Source of the DNA: DAOSWM01 sp035380045
GTDB lineage: Bacteria > Bacteroidota > Bacteroidia > Bacteroidales > Tenuifilaceae
Direction of reading: 5' to 3'
Length of the DNA: 17,493 nucleotides
Assembly (NCBI GenBank): GCA_035380045.1
Contig: DAOSWM010000060.1
Span: 1-17,493 of the forward strand
Shown one piece after another: positions 15,364 to 17,493 of the stretch (its first letter is position 1; the number at the start of each line of letters is the position of its first letter). A program made the translations under genes and the position numbers. A model generated the notes under the pieces. The model worked only from the letters and a program-made list of their open reading frames with translations, was not told the DNA's origin and did not search any database.

Positions 15364-16074
15364 TTACTCCATCAAACTCTCAAAATCAATTTCGGCAGTA
15401 TGTTCAGTTTCTACAAGTTTTGTTTTTTCGCATTTGAGGGTTTTTGAAGGGAACTTTTTCAGAAGACTGTAGTTGTGAGTTGCCATTATTACAGCCCGTC
15501 CGGAGGCAGCAATATCGAATAGAATTTTCATAATTTCATCGGAAGTTTCAGGGTCGAGGTTGCCGGTTGGCTCATCAGCCAAAATTATTTCGGGGTTGTT
15601 CAGGAGCGCCCGGGCAATAACAACACGTTGCTGCTCACCCCCCGATAGCTGGTGGGGCATCTTAAACTCCTTGTACTTAAGCCCAACTTTATCAAGCACA
15701 TCATCAATTCGTTCTTTCATGGCCTGCTTGTTTTTCCAGCCAGTTGCCTTAAGCACGAAAAGTAGGTTATCGTTTACCGACCTATCGCTGAGAAGTTGGA
15801 AATCCTGGAATACGATTCCAATCTTTCTTCTCAGGTAGGGGATTTGCTTACGTTTTATCTTTTTTAGGTCGAATCCGGTAACAGTGCCTTCCCCGGTTTT
15901 CAACGGAAGTTCAGCATTAATGGTTTTAATGAGGCTGGTTTTCCCACTTCCAACCTTGCCAATGAGGTATATAAACTGTCCCTTTTCAATATTCAGCGAA
16001 ACATTTGAAAGTATCAGGTTGTCATTCTGAAATATTGAAACGTTCTTGAATTGAATTATGGTGTCGAGGGCCAT
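15364..16074 (-). CDS. FtsE-like ABC transporter ATP-binding protein
   Basis: The 236-residue single ABC domain has Walker A GKVGSGKT (39-46), Q-loop VFQDFQLL (88-95), signature LSGGEQQ (143-149), Walker B IILADEP (163-169) and switch H200 in MATH. The sequence around DEPTGNLDPETSDEIM and FQDFQLLSDRSVNDN is most like FtsE, which with FtsX controls cell-wall hydrolases at the division site. It could instead be a LolD-like subunit of a MacB-type exporter. No FtsX-like permease is in the window. Its ATG overlaps the stop of the preceding small gene by one base (TAATG), so the two are probably co-translated. Confidence 0.85.
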   Translation of the reverse strand: MALDTIIQFKNVSIFQNDNLILSNVSLNIEKGQFIYLIGKVGSGKTSLIKTINAELPLKTGEGTVTGFDLKKIKRKQIPYLRRKIGIVFQDFQLLSDRSVNDNLLFVLKATGWKNKQAMKERIDDVLDKVGLKYKEFKMPHQLSGGEQQRVVIARALLNNPEIILADEPTGNLDPETSDEIMKILFDIAASGRAVIMATHNYSLLKKFPSKTLKCEKTKLVETEHTAEIDFESLME

Positions 16075-16295
16075 TAGAGTTCAAGTTTAGTTAGTTTTCC
16101 AAATTCAAGTTTATCAACTATATTTTGAATGCTTTCTTCGGTTAAGGTTTTATTAAAAAATTTGCTTAACCTGTCGTAGGGTGGTTTGCATCTCGAGTTC
16201 GAAAGTAGCAACATGTCGCTGGAACGAATCTGTATGTAGTCCTTGCCAACAATTTCACCCTTTACTTTTAGCAAATAGAAGGTACTTTTTAACAT
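16074..16295 (-). CDS. Small hypothetical protein (73 aa) upstream of ftsE-like gene
   Basis: I do not recognise this 73-residue, basic, soluble protein (begins MLKSTFYLLKVKGEIVG, ends KLEFGKLTKLEL). There are no membrane segments, signal peptide or known motifs. A coding role is supported by a clean Shine-Dalgarno (GGAG, plus 16301-16304, 5 bases before the ATG), by the TAATG overlap with the ATPase gene, and by sensible residue composition. The gap to the upstream DoxX-like gene is 38 bases, so all three may share a transcript, though an internal promoter is possible. Confidence 0.65.
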   Translation of the reverse strand: MLKSTFYLLKVKGEIVGKDYIQIRSSDMLLLSNSRCKPPYDRLSKFFNKTLTEESIQNIVDKLEFGKLTKLEL

Positions 16296-16333
16296 ATTCG
16301 CTCCTTTTTTGCCATAAAGATAATTCCATTTTT

Positions 16334-16801
16334 TTAATCTGCTTGTTTTCCGTACACTTTTGCCCCAATTACAAGCCCAGCGCTAATTATTACTATGTTT
16401 TTTATTATGTATTGCCCCTCAAGCGTTGGTGCGAACGGAACTCTTGTAAAAACTTCGTTCGGGAAAATAAGCATTGGGGCAAAAGTTCCCAACATATGCA
16501 TAAATAGCAACAGTAAAGTTATACGTTGAAACTTTCCTGTAAGGAAACCTAAGCCAATAACCGTTTCCCATGTTGCCAAAGTAATAATTATAAACTTTGG
16601 AGTTACTAAGCCAAAGGTTAGGGCTGCAATAGTATCAATGGCCAAGTCCTGGGCAGGACTAAGCCCCGGAAAAAATTTCAGGAAACCAAACCACAGGAAT
16701 ATTATTCCAATACTAATCCTCAGTAAATACAAAGAATTTCGATTTAGCCAGTATGCTATAATTCTCTCAGATTGTTCGTAAGTGTTTTTTGTTGTTTTCA
16801 T
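16334..16801 (-). CDS. DoxX-like membrane protein
   Basis: This 155-residue protein has four predicted membrane helices (about 24-43, 69-88, 93-112 and 130-147). The N-terminal helix reads LLRISIGIIFLWFGFLKFFPG, the pattern of DoxX/DUF417-type proteins. DoxX relatives act as quinone-linked or redox-related membrane proteins in some species, but the function here is unknown. I chose the ATG at 16801; a TTG at 16807 would add two residues. A perfect palindrome sits 11 bases upstream, implying dedicated control. It is the first of three minus-strand genes. Confidence 0.75.
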   Translation of the reverse strand: MKTTKNTYEQSERIIAYWLNRNSLYLLRISIGIIFLWFGFLKFFPGLSPAQDLAIDTIAALTFGLVTPKFIIITLATWETVIGLGFLTGKFQRITLLLLFMHMLGTFAPMLIFPNEVFTRVPFAPTLEGQYIIKNIVIISAGLVIGAKVYGKQAD

Positions 16802-16812
16802 AATCAAGTCCG

Positions 16813-16832
16813 TTTGTTATTATAATAACAAA
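16813..16832 (-). promoter_or_regulatory. Perfect 20-bp palindrome, candidate operator
   Basis: The half-site TTTGTTATTA is followed directly by its exact reverse complement. It lies 11 bases upstream of the DoxX-like ATG. On the minus strand its first four bases complete TTTATTTG, which differs by one base from the -7 consensus TAnnTTTG, so a bound repressor would cover the start of transcription. Confidence 0.55.
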
Positions 16833-16996
16833 TAAATTCCTTTTCTTGTTCATTGTTACTAGCACTAACTGGCATAGAAATTGAGTTATTTCACCTATAT
16901 TTTTTATTCGTTGCTCAAATATTGGGCGCTGATAAATATTAATGTTTTATATTAGTGTGTTCGAAAATTATTTACTAACCCTAATACTATTTTACC

Positions 16997-17407
16997 ATGA
17001 AAAAGTTTAGAATTATTGCTCTACTCAGCTTGTTTGCTTTCGCTTTTTCTTCCTGTGAAAAGGAATAGGATTTCCTAATTGGAAAGTGGAATATCGACAA
17101 AACCACAACATCAATCTATGTTGAAGATATTTTACTTCAGTTCCCAGGCCTTACAAATCCTTCAGTTCAAACGAACTTAGGTTGGATTGAATTTAAGGAA
17201 GGTGGGTCAGGAGTTGATGATGTTGGAGCCACATTTACTTGGGCATTATCAGGTGATAATCTAACAGTTACAGATGATGATGGTTCGATTACAATGAAAT
17301 TAACAACAAAGGAGGATGAAAAAATAGTTGGAGAATGGACCGAAGTGGAGGATGTTGAAGGGGTTGAATGGTCAGTTGAAACGATAATTGAACTGAGCAA
17401 GTTGTAG
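16997..17407 (+). pseudogene. Lipocalin-like lipoprotein gene interrupted by an in-frame TAG
   Basis: ATG at 16997 opens a lipoprotein signal peptide: MKKFRIIALLSLFAFAFSSC with lipobox-like FSSC (C20) and then EKE. Codon 24 is TAG (17066-17068). The same frame then stays open for 112 codons to TAG at 17405-17407, starting DFLIGKWNIDKTTTS and containing LGWIEFKEGGSG and the acidic LSGDNLTVTDDDGS. GKW-type starts and this strand pattern resemble small lipocalin-like lipoproteins of Bacteroidota. With the stop read through, the protein would be 136 residues. No frameshift is present, only one codon, so the mutation is recent, a sequencing error, or recoded. No ATG lies shortly after the stop to allow a secreted product by reinitiation. 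Confidence 0.75.
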
Positions 17408-17425
17408 TTCTGTAATCAATTATAT

Positions 17426-17459
17426 AAAGCCCTTCGAAAAATCGGAGGGCTTTTATTTT
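17426..17459 (+). terminator. Intrinsic terminator after the lipoprotein gene
   Basis: A 12-bp stem, AAAGCCCTTCGA (17426-17437) with TCGGAGGGCTTT (17442-17453), has one T-G pair and an AAAA loop, followed by TATTTT. It lies 18 bases after the lipoprotein stop. Confidence 0.85.
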
Positions 17460-17493
17460 CTCTGAAAACTGCTACACTATCAACATTTTTGCA

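Overview
The window looks like chromosomal DNA of a Bacteroidota bacterium, probably Bacteroidales or a close relative. The reasons are the rseC-rnfBCDGEA gene order, several candidate promoters with the Bacteroidota -7 element TAnnTTTG, a tRNA without an encoded CCA, mostly SD-less starts, and proteins typical of the phylum (DUF5063, a DUF7033-like deacetylase, PrsW, MutS2-Smr). The assignment comes from reading the sequence; no database was searched.

Layout. 46-119 is tRNA-Pro(GGG) with its own terminator. 160-910 holds no intact gene, only decayed protein-coding remnants and a repeat-like sequence. 911-3297 (minus) is a tight three-gene operon: DUF5063 protein, DEDDy 3'-5' exonuclease, and RlmI-type rRNA methyltransferase. 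3298-3469 is a divergent promoter region. 3470-8953 (plus) is the Rnf operon (rseC, rnfB, rnfC, rnfD, rnfG, rnfE, rnfA), closed by a strong hairpin terminator. 9004-10086 (minus) is a PrsW-family membrane protease with a zinc-ribbon-like tail. 10266-12761 (plus) is mutS2. 12762-13103 is a repeat-rich intergenic stretch. 13104-15326 (plus) is a deacetylase-like/GNAT-FemAB-like pair. 15364-16801 (minus) is a DoxX-like membrane protein, a 73-aa hypothetical protein and an FtsE-like ATPase. 16997-17407 (plus) is a lipocalin-like lipoprotein gene interrupted by an in-frame amber codon, followed by a terminator.

How the genes work together. The Rnf genes encode a complete membrane ferredoxin:NAD+ oxidoreductase that couples electron transfer to Na+ or H+ pumping, so the organism probably has ferredoxin-linked anaerobic or fermentative energy metabolism. 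RseC may help assemble or reduce iron-sulfur centres. The three minus-strand genes suggest RNA maturation or modification. MutS2 acts in recombination control or ribosome rescue. The deacetylase/FemAB pair and the FtsE ATPase point to cell-envelope work.

I did not find a clearly undescribed system. The items most worth a second look are the amber-interrupted lipoprotein gene, a perfect 20-bp palindrome at the doxX-like promoter, the decayed tRNA-proximal region, and a pair of intergenic regions that share 12- and 13-base words.
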